This document shows positions 1 to 13,300 of a stretch of DNA of 64,000 nt, piece by piece. A program made the translations under genes and the position numbers. The stretch's first letter is position 1. Every line of letters begins with the position of its first letter. The notes beneath the pieces were generated by a model. It was not told the origin of the DNA and did no database searches. It saw only the letters and a program-made list of their open reading frames with translations. The stretch is taken from assembly GCF_001949145.1 (NCBI RefSeq), contig NW_019091422.1, positions 416,346-480,345 of the forward strand, written 5' to 3'. This DNA is from Acanthaster planci (lineage: Eukaryota; Echinodermata; Asteroidea; Valvatida; Acanthasteridae).

Positions 1-2535
1 CAGCAGTGAATGCCAAGTCGAGAAAAAGTTCATCTTGGTTGTAGTTTTCAAACTGTGATGATGTAGTTAGCAATCATTTTTCCTGGTCCAAAAAATGAAC
101 TCCTGTTTCGGACGTAATGTGACCATTTGTGTATGGAAACCACACATTACATCCATACCCTCGAACAAAAGAGGGGCTCACTTATGACGGAGGGGTCGTT
201 AACATAAAATTACATGTATATAGTGAACTATCAAGGGTTGATATAGATGCGAACATGTAAAAAATATGACAGTGTTTACAATTACTTACAACCTACTCTC
301 TTCGTAATAAATGCTCATTTATTTTGTCACAAAAACCCTGGTTTTACATAACCGGAAACCACTTTTTCATGCTTTATGGTGCATAAAATGTTTCCACAAA
401 CATGAACAAAATGGTTCAACAATATACCTCTCTATGTGTTCTTTTTTATGATGTAAATCAAACCGGCAAGTTATTTGAGAATTAAGCACTGTGATTTACT
501 CCCAAGGTCTTCAGACCATAGGCAAATAACCAGGTGTTGCCCAACTTCATGGAATGACCCACATGTACATGTACATGTATGTATCTGTAATCCATAGAAA
601 CTGCCCATTTTTACTGAAACCTCCATGTACATTTACGTGTACATGTACATATGTAGGCCTACTGCACGTATGTTGCATCAAAAGTCTTCGCTCAGTTTCC
701 CTTTCAAGGCACGAGGAGATGTATGATTTGATTGATTTTCTTCTTTTTTGAGCTCACATATTGTTGAATTCTACTTGTGTACTGTATCATTGAGAGGATG
801 CACCTTACGAAATGAAAAAAATGTGATATGCATTGTCATGGAGGTACCGTTGATTCAGTCAGGAAAAATACAATGGGGGAAAGTGCAGCACTATGTGCAT
901 TCTGACATTTCAACCAGTTCGGTTTGGCCCAAAGGTTTATACTTGTTGGTTTAATCCTGCAAGGTAAAGACATGCAAATTGAAAATAAATTCAGGGTAAG
1001 AGGAGTTTTTATGAAGCTGCATATTCTTTATCATTTATTGATCTGTTGGAACTGTAGTTTTATTGGTTAAAAGAGAGAGAGAATTGATTTTTTTTTCTTT
1101 TTTTTTCCCTATTGATTTCCTGTTTTCCTGAAAACTTCACCAACTGAAGTTTCTGGGGGAAAAGGCTTGAAAAGTAGTTTCGTTTTAAAAGGAAACAGAT
1201 TTTTTCAACCCCTTTTTTCAAGAGAATCATGCCACACCTGTCATTGTGTAGACACAAGTTCCTATTGTTTTTTCAATAATAAAGACATGTATTAAATCTC
1301 ATGAAACTGTCAAAAGGATATTTGTACCTTTTGCCATTGCCCAAAGCCAAGCATTCCAGTACTGTACATGTATGTACATAAAGGATTTATACTATTATGC
1401 ATGTTTAGTCAGTGTGCTGGTGAAAATCATGCAAGCAGAACAAGCCAAGGGAGTAACCATCATGACCATGTACACGTACAGTACATGTACACGTACTTGT
1501 AGTGTACATGTACATGTATTCATTTCCTTGTTCGAGATGTCCTATTTTTATACTGACAAAACTCGTGTATTGTTGATACCCATGAAGTGTAATAATATTT
1601 CTTCTCTGATAACAAGTGACCTACATTTTGTGAAAGCTGTACCTTTGCGGCTCGAGCTTCCTTGATCTTCCAACCTTGAGCCTCATTAAAAAATCTGTGT
1701 CTTACAGATCTTTTGGTTGTACATGTACATGTTTTATTCTTTCTTCAGATGTTATTCAGAGAAAAGGTGTGTGTTGCTAAATACATGAACTAGTATTGTG
1801 CAGGGATTTCTTTTGGAAGTCCCTGGAGCCTGTGGGCAGTTAAAAAACTTTGTTAGGTTACCTGCCAGTGAAATTAGTTTAACGGACGGTGCACTGGTTG
1901 TGATGTGTTTGCCTAAATTTCCTGAATTGTAACTCGTGCCAGAATTGTCATTTCACTAATATAAAGCAAAGCAAAAAACCTTCCAAAAGCAAAACTCTAA
2001 AATTTTCAGGGTTTTTAGAGGAAAGCATGGATGGCACGAACAAGACCAGATCATGCGGGAAAAGTTCAAACGTCAGAATTCAGTATCACGGTGTATGGTC
2101 TGCCGTGAGAAAAATGTTCAGCTTGGGTAAACGTCTTTAACAGCTGCATACAGCTCGCATATCTTCAGCAAAATGACTTTTCCAGCGCAACTTCATGTAC
2201 ATGTCATCAAAGTAGGCAGGTTCTGCAAAGAGACCTGTCTTGGCGTGCGTGTTTTAGGCCATTAGCAAATACATGTACTGTACATGTAGTTTGGCCAGCG
2301 TTCTTAAAGTACTTGATGAACAAAGAGTGAACATTCCTGCATTACGAATCATTCCACATAAATTGTCTGTGCTGTCGTCCTTTGAGTAAAAAGCCTGTTA
2401 AATTTACGCAAATTTTATGTCTCTCTGTATCCTGCCATGCATGCATGTACATTGTACCCTCCCAGTGGAATATGCATGTACATGGTGGTTTCTGATAAAC
2501 TCCGATATAAACATTGTTTTCACGTTGCATTGCAG
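1..2535. other. Non-coding, probably SHIP 5' intron
   Basis: No exon was recognised in either strand. The stretch is AT-rich with TACATGTA-type simple repeats (around 562-580, 635-655, 1467-1517, 1716-1729 and 2270-2290). At 535-560 it carries one end of the inverted-repeat element seen whole at 28750-29001. Confidence 0.5.
535..560. repeat. Orphan terminus of the 28750-29001 element family
   Basis: tgcccaacttcatggaatgacc matches the right end of the element at 28750-29001 with one difference. Confidence 0.7.
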
Positions 2536-4350
2536 GTGCGAGGGTCGTATCTACCAGTATCGTATATTACCCGATGGGAATGGGTATCTCATTAAGGTGA
2601 GGTCAGAGGTCAAAACCCTCACATGTCTGTCTCATCCGTGAATTCTTGTTCCCATGCGGTGCATCATCACCAGTCATTGAAATCCCACAGGTACATGTAT
2701 ATCCTACCCTTTGACCAGAAAAATTGTCAAGGAATTGACTCTACACTCGCACTACAAAATCTGACTCTACTTGCAGTCCCAAAAAAGTACTGTTCAATTT
2801 GACAGGCACAACCATTATAAAAAACATATACTTTTTGGCCAAAAAGAAAGGAAAACCTGTGAATTTTTGCAATAACATAAAATGTTCTTGCTCGAGGTAT
2901 TCATTGCATGTTTTGTTTGAAGAGTTAATTTTTTTTCCAAAGTGCAAGAGCTAAGTACCACTTTTGTACCTGATACAATTCCAACCTCTCCTGTCAGTTC
3001 CAAAGAAACCTTTGAAAAGGTTTATACACCTTAGTTAAATATTAAATACATGTAGATCAGTTTAGTGAAAAATGAAGTTTAGGGTTATCCTTTATCCTTT
3101 TTTAAAAACTATTTTGTAATTATGGGAAAATGGGTACTGGTGTCTTTGAAATAACTCCCTCATTTATGTATGTACCGCTTTGTACCACTTTTGTGATGGC
3201 ATTTCCTTGTGGGCAGTATGGTTTTGCTGACTTTTTTAAAGAAATTTTTTCCTGTTTCCTGCATTCCAGGCTTGTTTCCCGGTCTGCATTAGGTCACTGT
3301 TGTGTTGAACTGAATAAATGTGTGTGCCAATAGGCTCCGGCCTGTGAAAGTTGGTTGAATTTTGCTGCCACATCCTGCTTTCTGTTTTGGTTCGGATAAA
3401 AATCTGATATTGTGATTGTTCTGAATGGAGGCTGGCCAATCTTCTGTTTGTATTACTCGGACCTCCCTCGGAATGTGACAATCGAATCGATGAATTGAAT
3501 TGGAAACAGACCTGGGAAGAAAAAGATGACTGTTTCAATTAAAGGGACGGAAACAGTTCGTGAAAAAAAAGGTCATTTTGCTGATTTTTGAAGAATTCCT
3601 GATAACTCTTATGTTAAAGGACTCGTTGAGGGTTTTTTTTTTTTCTGACTTCAACCTTTCCTTCAAGGTTACTGTAGAATTGCCTAGAATCTTTGAATGA
3701 GGAGTTTGATGCAATTTGGTTCAAAACGATTTTCTCAGGTTTAGAAACCTAATGCAGTACATTTGAAAGCGGGAACCTGCTGGATGCAACAAAATGCAAG
3801 GAAAGCATGACGTGAACAGTGTGTTGTAACTGGACACACAGTTGAAACCCTGGTTCGGGCAGCTATGTTGAACTGTGCCCTGTACTCTGCCAGTTGTATT
3901 GACTGCTACGTGCAAATGCAACAAAATGTAGCAGCTTTTTTTCTGCTTGTGTTGCAGTACATTGAGGGTTTAGAAGTCCTTTTTTAACCTTTGTTATAAA
4001 AGATAAGGAAGGGAAGTTGACAGAAACGAAATTCAGTTTTCACTGCTTCTACATCAGGACCCAAACTGATCACTGAGAGCTGTCAGGTAGTGAGATGATT
4101 TATACTCGATGAGATACTTTGAGAGTGAAAGCTTAGATTTGAGTCGTGTCGGAAATGAAATCTTTTTCCATCCATGTTATTTTGCACCATCCCCCCTTCT
4201 TGAAGTCGTCAGATGCCACTAAACAGCATACGTTCAGTAACGTGCCAGAGCTCATTCAGAGCTACAGCATCACCAACAATGGTCTGTGCTGCCCACTACG
4301 CTACCCCACCGAGGCACCAAAAGTTGAAACGGAAGAGGAGCAAGACTCGG
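2536..4350 (+). CDS. SHIP exons encoding the C-terminal half of the SH2 domain
   Basis: The exon at 2536-2596 encodes IYQYRILPDGNGYLIK, which matches the strand after the phosphotyrosine pocket in SHIP2 (TYRILPDG). The exon at 4206-4350 continues with a PELIQSYSITNNGLCCPL stretch, the usual SH2 C-terminal helix and final strand, and ends in an acidic linker. I preferred the acceptor at 4205 over AG at 4212 because it keeps the reading phase with the donor at 2597. The FLVR exon that binds phosphate should lie upstream. I did not find it in bases 1-2535. Confidence 0.85.
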
Positions 4351-7300
4351 GTATGGATGGGTTGAACCCAACACAGGCTCCATGTCCCAAGTCAGTTGGC
4401 TGTGGCTGGAGAAATACCTGAAGCCACTGTCTTGTGGCTTCCATAGGCATGCATGTTTTCTCCAGCCACAGCCAGATAAATTGGACATAGCCTGAAGATG
4501 AAAAATCTTTAAAATTGGGCCATTTTTCAAGCCTTGATTATGTCCCTATTAGGGGCCATGCCCTCCCTCACACTCTCCCCCCACCCCCCCCCAAAAAAAG
4601 GGAGCCAAAATGTGTTGCTTTGTAAATGATTAAAGGCAATTTTGTTGTTTATTCCAAAAGCATGTAAGCAGCCCCCAGAATGTTGCCTCAACCCCCAGAA
4701 AGGCCACAAAAGGTAACAGGAAAAGTTCTGCATTGTTTGGCCCCCTCCTCAAAATAAGTCTGGCCCCTCAAAAAAATGTGGTTTTGGATGCAACTTTTTA
4801 CCTAGCCCCAATTCACATGGGGGCATCAGGACCCTTTGTTGTATAATCATGGCTGACATAAATGCCATAGGACTAGTAAAACATATAAGCTCTAAGAGTC
4901 TGTAATTTCACCCTCTGCATTTGGCTTAAAGGTCTGATTCAAAAAGTTGTTTTTTACAAACTACTCTCTTGCGAAAATTGTTTCGGTGAAGATGACGAGC
5001 CCACAGAGGAGGAAGAATCGGACTCGTTCTCGATGGCCTCGCCTACTGACATTGCCCTGCACACGCTGCGGTCCCGCCTGGAGTATCTGGACCAGACGGC
5101 CCTGGACGGCCAGTTCTTGGAGAAGCTGCGGGATTACATGAGCTCCAAGGCTAAGCAGGACTACGAGGATGTCAAGGCGGGGGCCACCACAGCCGGTCAC
5201 CTGCGACAGCTGGTCCTGTCTTCAGCAAGGGAACTGACAAAGTAGGCGTTTTGGGATATTAGGTGGGGAATAAGTGTAGAAATGACCAGGATGGTGTCAT
5301 TGATGAGAATGACAGTGACAGCATGTCATAGGGAATGAACAAGATTGCATTGTTAACAGGTTGACCGTAACAGTTTTGGTGACAGTGGCATCCATCGTTG
5401 AAAGCCATGAAAAGATGGTCATGCTGTTCAGGCAGTTCATTTGAATTTCATTTCAGGTTAGCCACTGAAAGAAAACCCTTGATCCATTCCCACCCGACAA
5501 GTTGAAACGATCACCCTCCTTTGCTTCCAACATAAAAACCCACCTGCCTAGCGGCCCCCCAAACTTCGTTGCTAAGGAGATTTCCCAATCAGTGCTTCAT
5601 TTCCCGAAGCAATTTCCCCTTCAGGTTCGGTTCCCAAGTTGTTCCCCTGTCACCTCCCTTTAGGTTCCTGTTGCCCTTGGCCTTGCCTCTTACCCCCAAA
5701 GGAATGCGCAGCAGGATGGGCAGTAATTAGCGTGTTGGTTCTTCAATGCTGATTTTATTTTTGGCCGTCAGTGAAAAGCAAAAAGGACAGATACACTTTT
5801 AAGCCAGGGCAGTATACCAGTAGCCGGAGCATTTTTTGCATGCCGATAAAACAACTTTGTACGTGTAACGTAAAAAACATTTTGTAAAATGTAATTACTG
5901 TCCCCTTATATCTGTCACATTTCACATTAATTTTTGGCAGTGTATTCTAGATTCCCAAAGCCCCAACCCTTTGCATGGGATTTATGCCCCCAAACTTATG
6001 TATGAGGCATGTTTCATTTGGTTCTCTTCCCAGGGACATAAACAAAATGACAAAAGTTTGTCCATCTCCTCCATTTATTACCCTGTAGAATGTCTGTCTT
6101 CTATTAAGATCAAACCATTTCAAATTGAACAACACCTTTGAAAGTTGTCAAGTTATCTGATACTTTTTCCCGACAAGTGCCTGGATCTCATTTGCTCCTG
6201 ATTATCCATGTCAGTTTTCTGTCTTTTTTGTCACATCTGCAGGCAACTGGATTTGTTCTTAGCCAAAATGAAAGCATTACAGCAACTCTTTGAACTGTCA
6301 TCAGTCCCAAGCAAGACAAGCTCAGCCAACGAGGTAAAACAAATTTGCCTTTTAATATCCACAACATTCTGGTGAAAAAAAATTACATCTACATTGTAAG
6401 TTTAATTTATCTAAGTAATTTTGTTACCAGCTTTTGAAATGCTTATCCTGTGTTGTCAGTGGCTTTAATGGAAGCTTTAATATAAAAATTCTTGAATTGA
6501 AGAGGTATTTCAGCTATCCGGCTCTAGATAATGCCAAGAAATCACTTCCTCATGGGACAGAGAAAGCTTGAATAAGTGGTAACACTGGTTGATCGTGGTA
6601 CTGGATGTGCAGTGTGTCCTGACTGTATACATGGAATCTTCTTGACATGCACTCCAACTCGATTTCTACCATGCCTTGAAAACAACTTGCCCAAAAAGTT
6701 CACTGCCGTTTGGCCGCAGCCCTAATAGAAGCTCTGATGCAATTGGCCGGTTCGTCCAGTTAACCCCTCAGTTGCGCTTTTGCTGCATGCGTGAAAGCCA
6801 GCAAGTCAAAACGTTGAGGTTGAAATTGTACTGTAAGCTTCGCTTGCCACATCTGATTCACCTCACACTGCATGTGACGTGATACTTTGGGTTTTTGTTT
6901 TTTTTTCATAGCATGCCGGACCTACAATGTCACAGAGGTCACTCTGGTCATTTGGTCATTTTTGTAGTTGTAGCCACTCCGGCCAGCTGCACCTCAACAT
7001 ATTTTGTTTTTCTGATGAATGTGACTTCGTCACCAGTAGTGAAATAATTAGTATCATATTCAGCATGACTTCTATAAGTAGATAATCTCTCCTTCAGGCT
7101 GTGTGTGGGTAGATTTTCTGTATCCTTGGCTGTGCGTTGTGATTATTTCCACTTAAGCTGCTACACAAATTGAAAGAGTGGTCTCAAAAGCTTGATTAAT
7201 TTGGCCAAACTGAAGTTACAGCGGACATAAACAAGACTCAACACTAACTCGGTGCAGACCTACTCTGAATTCCTGAATGAAGTTGTGCCTTTTCACCTGC

Positions 7301-10300
7301 CCGATACTAAAAAAAAAATTAAAAGAGCAACTGCATCATTGTGGAGATGGAGATCTAATCCTACTCAAGACAGTAGAGAGTCTCTTAAACTGTGTACGGA
7401 GATACTACCTGCTCAGAGGCCACTTCAGATTTCTGGGCTGTCCACAAATGTTACCTACCTGTACCACCAATGGACCTTTCCCATGAAATATGCAAATTGG
7501 AGGGGTGCATGCGCGCTACTACCACTGGTTGGCAAGCGCTGCCGTCAACGCTGTCGGTAGCGTAGGCGAGCTGCTAGTAACCATAACCTGGAGCGTTGAC
7601 AGTCAATCAAAAACCATATTACAGCATTTGCCCAATACTTGAGCACACTTTCCTTGAAACTAATAGAGTTTTCAGTGTCCTGAGGTTGGAAAGTAACAGT
7701 TCCTTGTCTTTAAGTTTGGCACTCATGTCAAACTATACTAGCACAGAAACAGCGATAGTGACGCTCGCATGGAGATTTGTATTGTTAAGTCAAAGATTTA
7801 AGCAACTTTGCCAACCCGTGTTAGTAATACGCATGCGCCTGCCTTATTTGCATATTTCATGGGAAAGGTCCGTTGACCAAAATGCATCTACTGCCACAGT
7901 TAACAGCAAGGGAAAAATAAAATATGTTCAGATACAGCCAAGTTCCTCCTTAAAAACATTGTAATTTTCAAAATTCCTTATTTAACGCTGACAGTGTACA
8001 TGTAGCAGTCCTTGCATGGATATCCTGTACCAACGGCCATGTTCACCAAACCTCCAACCAACCTGCATGTCTTTTTGATTGTTTACTATTCTACGCCCAG
8101 GAAGTGGGAAAGACCCACCATGACACACTCGTTCCCGCTTGTAGCCAGCACTTGCCAGATTTGACCAGTTGGCCTTTTTAACAAGAATCTTAATAACACC
8201 TAGCCTTAATATCCTTGTGTTTCGTACCCTACTGAATCAAGACGGGAAATGATTTGAAACAACTCTTCAGCCGGCTAGGAGAATGCCAGGCCAGGGTTAC
8301 TTCCCTTGAAAACAAGGTGAGATACCTGTGACCCTTGACTTCAGCGTTAACTCTTGACCCTTGAGTGCTGACCAGTACTTTAAAATTAACCTTTAAAATG
8401 ACCCATGACATTGTTCTGACATAGAAAATGCATGTACATGTACATCTAATAAAGAGCTTTGGAGCTTAAACCTTCAAACAAAACAGAATGACAGAAGTGT
8501 CCAGTTATTTGTCCAGTTTGCTGCTTCTTTCCATTTCTAACTTTTCACTTCATCGTCGAAGTTTGGCACTACACAGCAAGCAGTGTGTGTTTTTTTCTAA
8601 AACAAAAGCTCAACGCTGCCCATTCAGCAAGTCATTCCACAAGTTACAGAAGTCATTTCGTAAATTTTGTCAAGGCTGCGAAATACTAAAGATGCACATT
8701 TTCTCAAAACGTGCATCTGCACCTACACCGCAATATCATAGTCTCGCCAATCTTTTTTCCTAAGGAGCAGTTGTCTTATGAAATGTTACCTTTATGGCCA
8801 GGAAAAAAAACAGACTTCAAGAATTTCAATGCTGCCTACAGCTGTTGAGCTTTAAAATGTCCATAGGTAGCCAAAGCTTGCAGAGATATCTTCCTTGCTT
8901 GGTGGAAGGTTTTTCTTCAAAATATACACATACATTTGCGTCATTATTTCTTAAAGAAGGGCATATGTTAATGTCATGTCTAGTTGTAGCATTTATTTGT
9001 TGATGTTTTGGTACTATCATTGCATGAGATCTTTTTAATTCTTTTATCAACAATTCATTTGCTTTTTGTGCTGATGCTTTGCCGTACTTTACTAGGCCCC
9101 GATGGGCAAAAGATTTAACTGGTGTGAAAAGACAGAGGTCTTTTCAGTTTTATACAAATTGTGAAATCTTCAAGGTAATTTGTTAAAATTCAAAACAAGG
9201 AGATGCTATTTTCCCATTATTGCTTCTTGAAGTATCGGTTGTGAAACACCTGTTTTCAATTTTGTTTTTTGTCCCATCTTCCAACTAAACCAAACCAGGC
9301 CGTGGCAACTTACCTGGAGCTCAGCAAGGGAGAGGTTCGAATCCCTGTAACCCCTGCCAAGCCACAGCAAGCTTCAACAGAGGCTCCTGAAAAGGAGCCG
9401 GAACTCCCCGAAATGGAGCCGGACCCCTTGATCGGGGGTGCTGACAACACCTACACAGGGGGCTTGACCACGAGCGATGGGATATCTGGGGGGGACACCC
9501 TCAAGGTGCACACCCTCCCCAATCTGACTATGTCGGTCACGCCCTTTGAGGTGAGTCCACTTTCCTTGTAGAATAACCAGAAAAAAAATTGTTTTACATT
9601 GATGAAATTCTTTGTTATCTAGAGTACGTGTACCTAGATTTAATGAATGAGACTCACATGGCAGAATTGAAAATTATGGATTTTTAAACACGACGTAAAG
9701 TTTATAAATTGAGTGCTGAAATTTTTCCAATGTGGTGGTGTTGCCTGGGAATGACATAACAAGGTCTTCCAAAAGTTGACACTTGTTTGGAAAAAAAGTA
9801 TTTGGTTGCCTATTCATGTTGTTTAAAACAACATTTTTGCATTATTCATAAGATGTATTATTCATGAAGCGACTTTTGAATATATGTACATTGTATATCT
9901 TTGGTATTGTATGCACATCTTAATCTTCAACTTTATTTCCGCATAAAAAGTAGAGTACACTTGGAAGGTAACGTAAACAAAATATGTGGTTAGGGATCAC
10001 AAAAAAGCAACGCTTGTCGAGTAGCGATCCCCATAGTCAACAGCAAAGATCGTATAGCACCGCGTAGCGGCGCAAGGTGGGGAACTTCACCGTGAATACG
10101 CGTAAAACGTTGGTATCACATGGGCGCCATTCTGGTTGGACTACGCTGCGCAGTGCCAGTTAATGTACAGGCGCAGGCGCCGCGACAGGCACGCACACAC
10201 ATGAACGTTCACACTCGAATGGCGCCCATGGTGATAACAACACCTTTAAGGCCGAATTACCCATCTTGCGGCGCTATATAATCTTTGGTCAACAGTAAAT

Positions 10301-13300
10301 GATTTATGTATACTAAGGAATTAACGCACAAACGCAGAACATTAGTAAGAGCATGGGAATGACATGATTAGAACCCACCCTGCAGCTGCAACCCTGTGAA
10401 AAAGAAACACTTAATTACTTTGCAAATAACTGTCCAACATCGTATTTTTGTATTTACGCATAAAGAGCGAAAGACTAGAGATATTTTCGAGAGGAGAATC
10501 CACCGAGTTCCACAAGTGTATCATTATGCTAAAAAGTGCTGGATACTACAGTTAAGTACAATTGGTGATTTGTAGCTCCGTGTGTGGTCACAGTTTAACT
10601 CATTTGTTCTCTTAGGTCAAAGTTGAAGGTCTGACCGTGGGTGCCCTGAAGAACACTAAAGTCAAACTGACTGTTGACGTTGCCCATGGTACCCTGTCCA
10701 TCCTGAAGCATTTTGGGAAAGACATGAAAGAAGAGATGACATCTTACACACATGACAAAAGTAAGTTGACCTCTGCCCCCTGTCAACCTGATTAAGTAGG
10801 CTCAAGTTAGTCTCTTTAGTTCGAGAGCTTGTCAGATAATAGTTGCAGATTCGCTCAGATTCAACTCAAACCTACAACTTCCCGTTTAACTGTGGCAGAT
10901 CGACGTTTAACCTCTTAACCACCAACCACTGAGCTTACCTGGGTCAGGCTTGAATGTTCTCATAAAGCAACAGATATCCATCATCCTCTTGAACTCCAGA
11001 AATTTGAAAATTTTGATTGCGGCTGGACTTTTTCCGAAATTTGTTGGAACTGTCTCTCTCTTTTTTTTTCAGTTGTGCAGCTCATCAAATCAAGAGGCAC
11101 AAACACAAAACTCCAAATCCGATTTTCCAACGGCAAGAAGAAAGAGTACAGTTTTGAGGATGCCAAGGTTTGTTGATGACATTTCTATGTAAGTTGGATA
11201 TCTCTCAATGAACCGAGAAATGAAGCCATCTTCTGGAATTTGATAAACTGATGGTCTTGGTATGGTAGACATATCTGATAATAAGTGAGCACTTTATGGT
11301 TAATTCACCATTTTAAATCAGGTTTCAAGGCAAAACAAGTATTCACCATTCTTGGGAATTGTTGTTGATGTAAAAGAATCTCCAGTGTCGATTACAAAAG
11401 TTTGTCTTGGTTGTTTCATGTGGACAGAAGAGAGAGACATTTTGCCAGCTTATCCAGTACATGAAGATGAGCCATTCCTACAGCAAGGAGGTGGACCAGA
11501 TCTCGGTCTTTATCGGCACGTGGAACATGGGTGTGTTTTCCCTCTTCTCCAGAGCCAGATTTTTCCCTGGAAATGCTCAACCACAAAATTGGCAATGTCC
11601 AATTAGTGGCTCTCTGGATTTAGCTTAATCTGTTTTAAATTGTTTTAAGTCATTTTTATTTTTTTTTTTCTAAGCGTTATCAGGGCCCTTAATGATAACA
11701 GGTTTTTTTTAACTGACAAGGCTACCTTTTTGAAATAAAACAGAGTTTATTGTATGGGAAATGTTAGTTTCCAGCCGTAGCCAAGTCATTTAGCTGTTGC
11801 GTTCTTTTTTACAGGTGCGGCCATGCCACCTACTAATATCACCTCCTGGCTGACGTGCCAAGGACAGGGGAAGACGCGAGACCCAAGCATGGCGGCTATG
11901 CCCCATGACATCTATGTCATTGGCACACAGGAATTCAAGAGCGCCGCCATCAACGACAAGGATTGGATCAGTCGGGTCAAGATGGAAATTGGCCAGCTGA
12001 ACGGGCTGAACAAGAAGGAATACGTCACAGTAAGAGAAACAAGTCGTGGCTGGGGAGTGATGCGGTTGGTTGGCTGATGGGTTGGGTTGGGGTGGGTCGG
12101 GGTTGGGTCGGGTTGGGGTGGGTGATACAGTCAAACTTTGTGGACCCTTCTGTTTCTTCTGAAGATGAACTGAGGGGTGTATTGTTACTACCCCTGCTGG
12201 CCATGCCAGTAAAGAGTTACTTATCAGTGCATGTGGATTGTGCTTATTTTATGTAAGTGGCAAATATGAAGAGGGCTCATTAGGTCCTAGTTGTTTCCAC
12301 CTGTATTGATGTGACTTGTCTGTGGCATTGCAGGCAGCCACTGCATCCCTCTGGGGCTTGAGGCTGGCCGTCCTGGTCAACAAAGACCACGAGCATCAGA
12401 TCAGCCACGTCAGGGATTCTTTTGTCAGAACTGGCATCGCCAACACTCTGGGTGAGCTTGTAACACACCTGAGGCCAGACTTGCTTTGGGAGCTCATGTT
12501 GGCTTTTCACCCTGTGCATATTGTTAGGGCTTCATGTGGCAAAAGAAAAACCACACTGAACTTTTAAAGTGTAAGATGAGGGTACTCACTGTCTATTGTT
12601 ATGTCTTGTTCCCATGCTCGTCCATATCAGTCCGGCATGCTTACTGACTTGCAGTACACTGAGCGATAAGGCAACAGCGCCCTCAATAGTTTACACACGG
12701 AGCCGATAGGAATTGGCATTTGCCATCACACTCCAACAAAGTGCGATTTGGTGTTTTGTTGTTTTAAATGAATATATCATTGTTTTGGGGTGTTTTTGTT
12801 TTGGTTCGTTGTTCTGTCAAGGCAACAAGGGAGCCGTGGGTGTATCTTTACTCTTCAGCGGTACTTCATTTTGTTTCATCAATGCACATCTTACCTCAGG
12901 AACTGAAAAATGCACGAGGTCAGTCTCAGTCTTCTGTCCTTCTGGTTGCCTGGTAACCAATCTGTATTCAAGCAATTTGTCTAACAGCTACGCTAGTGTA
13001 TTGCACATGTACAATGTAAAGCTACAGTCTATGGCATTTCCTTTGTTTGCTTACGATAGGATGTAACAATGTTTATCTGAGCAACTTTACAAACATACAT
13101 CCAGATGAAATATTCGAAACATTAATTCTGAATTTTTTGGTCTTTTTTTTTTTTTTTTGAAGTTCAAGATCTAAAGTTTTGCATCAAAGGTTTATTGGGC
13201 GTTATCAACTTCATTCATGCATTGTACTGGGCTTATTTTAATGGCCAAAAATCGGCGCTTACCGTAGCAGAAAATATTGTGCTTATGGGCAAACGTATTT

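Noticed and set aside
9330-9345. GGTTCGAATCCC, a tRNA B-box-like string
   Set aside because: It lies in a SHIP coding exon (reads EVRIPV) with no A box or cloverleaf around it.
11790-12134. 114-codon minus-strand frame with a Pro-rich start
   Set aside because: Antisense of the SHIP exon 11815-12029 and the adjacent G-rich repeat.
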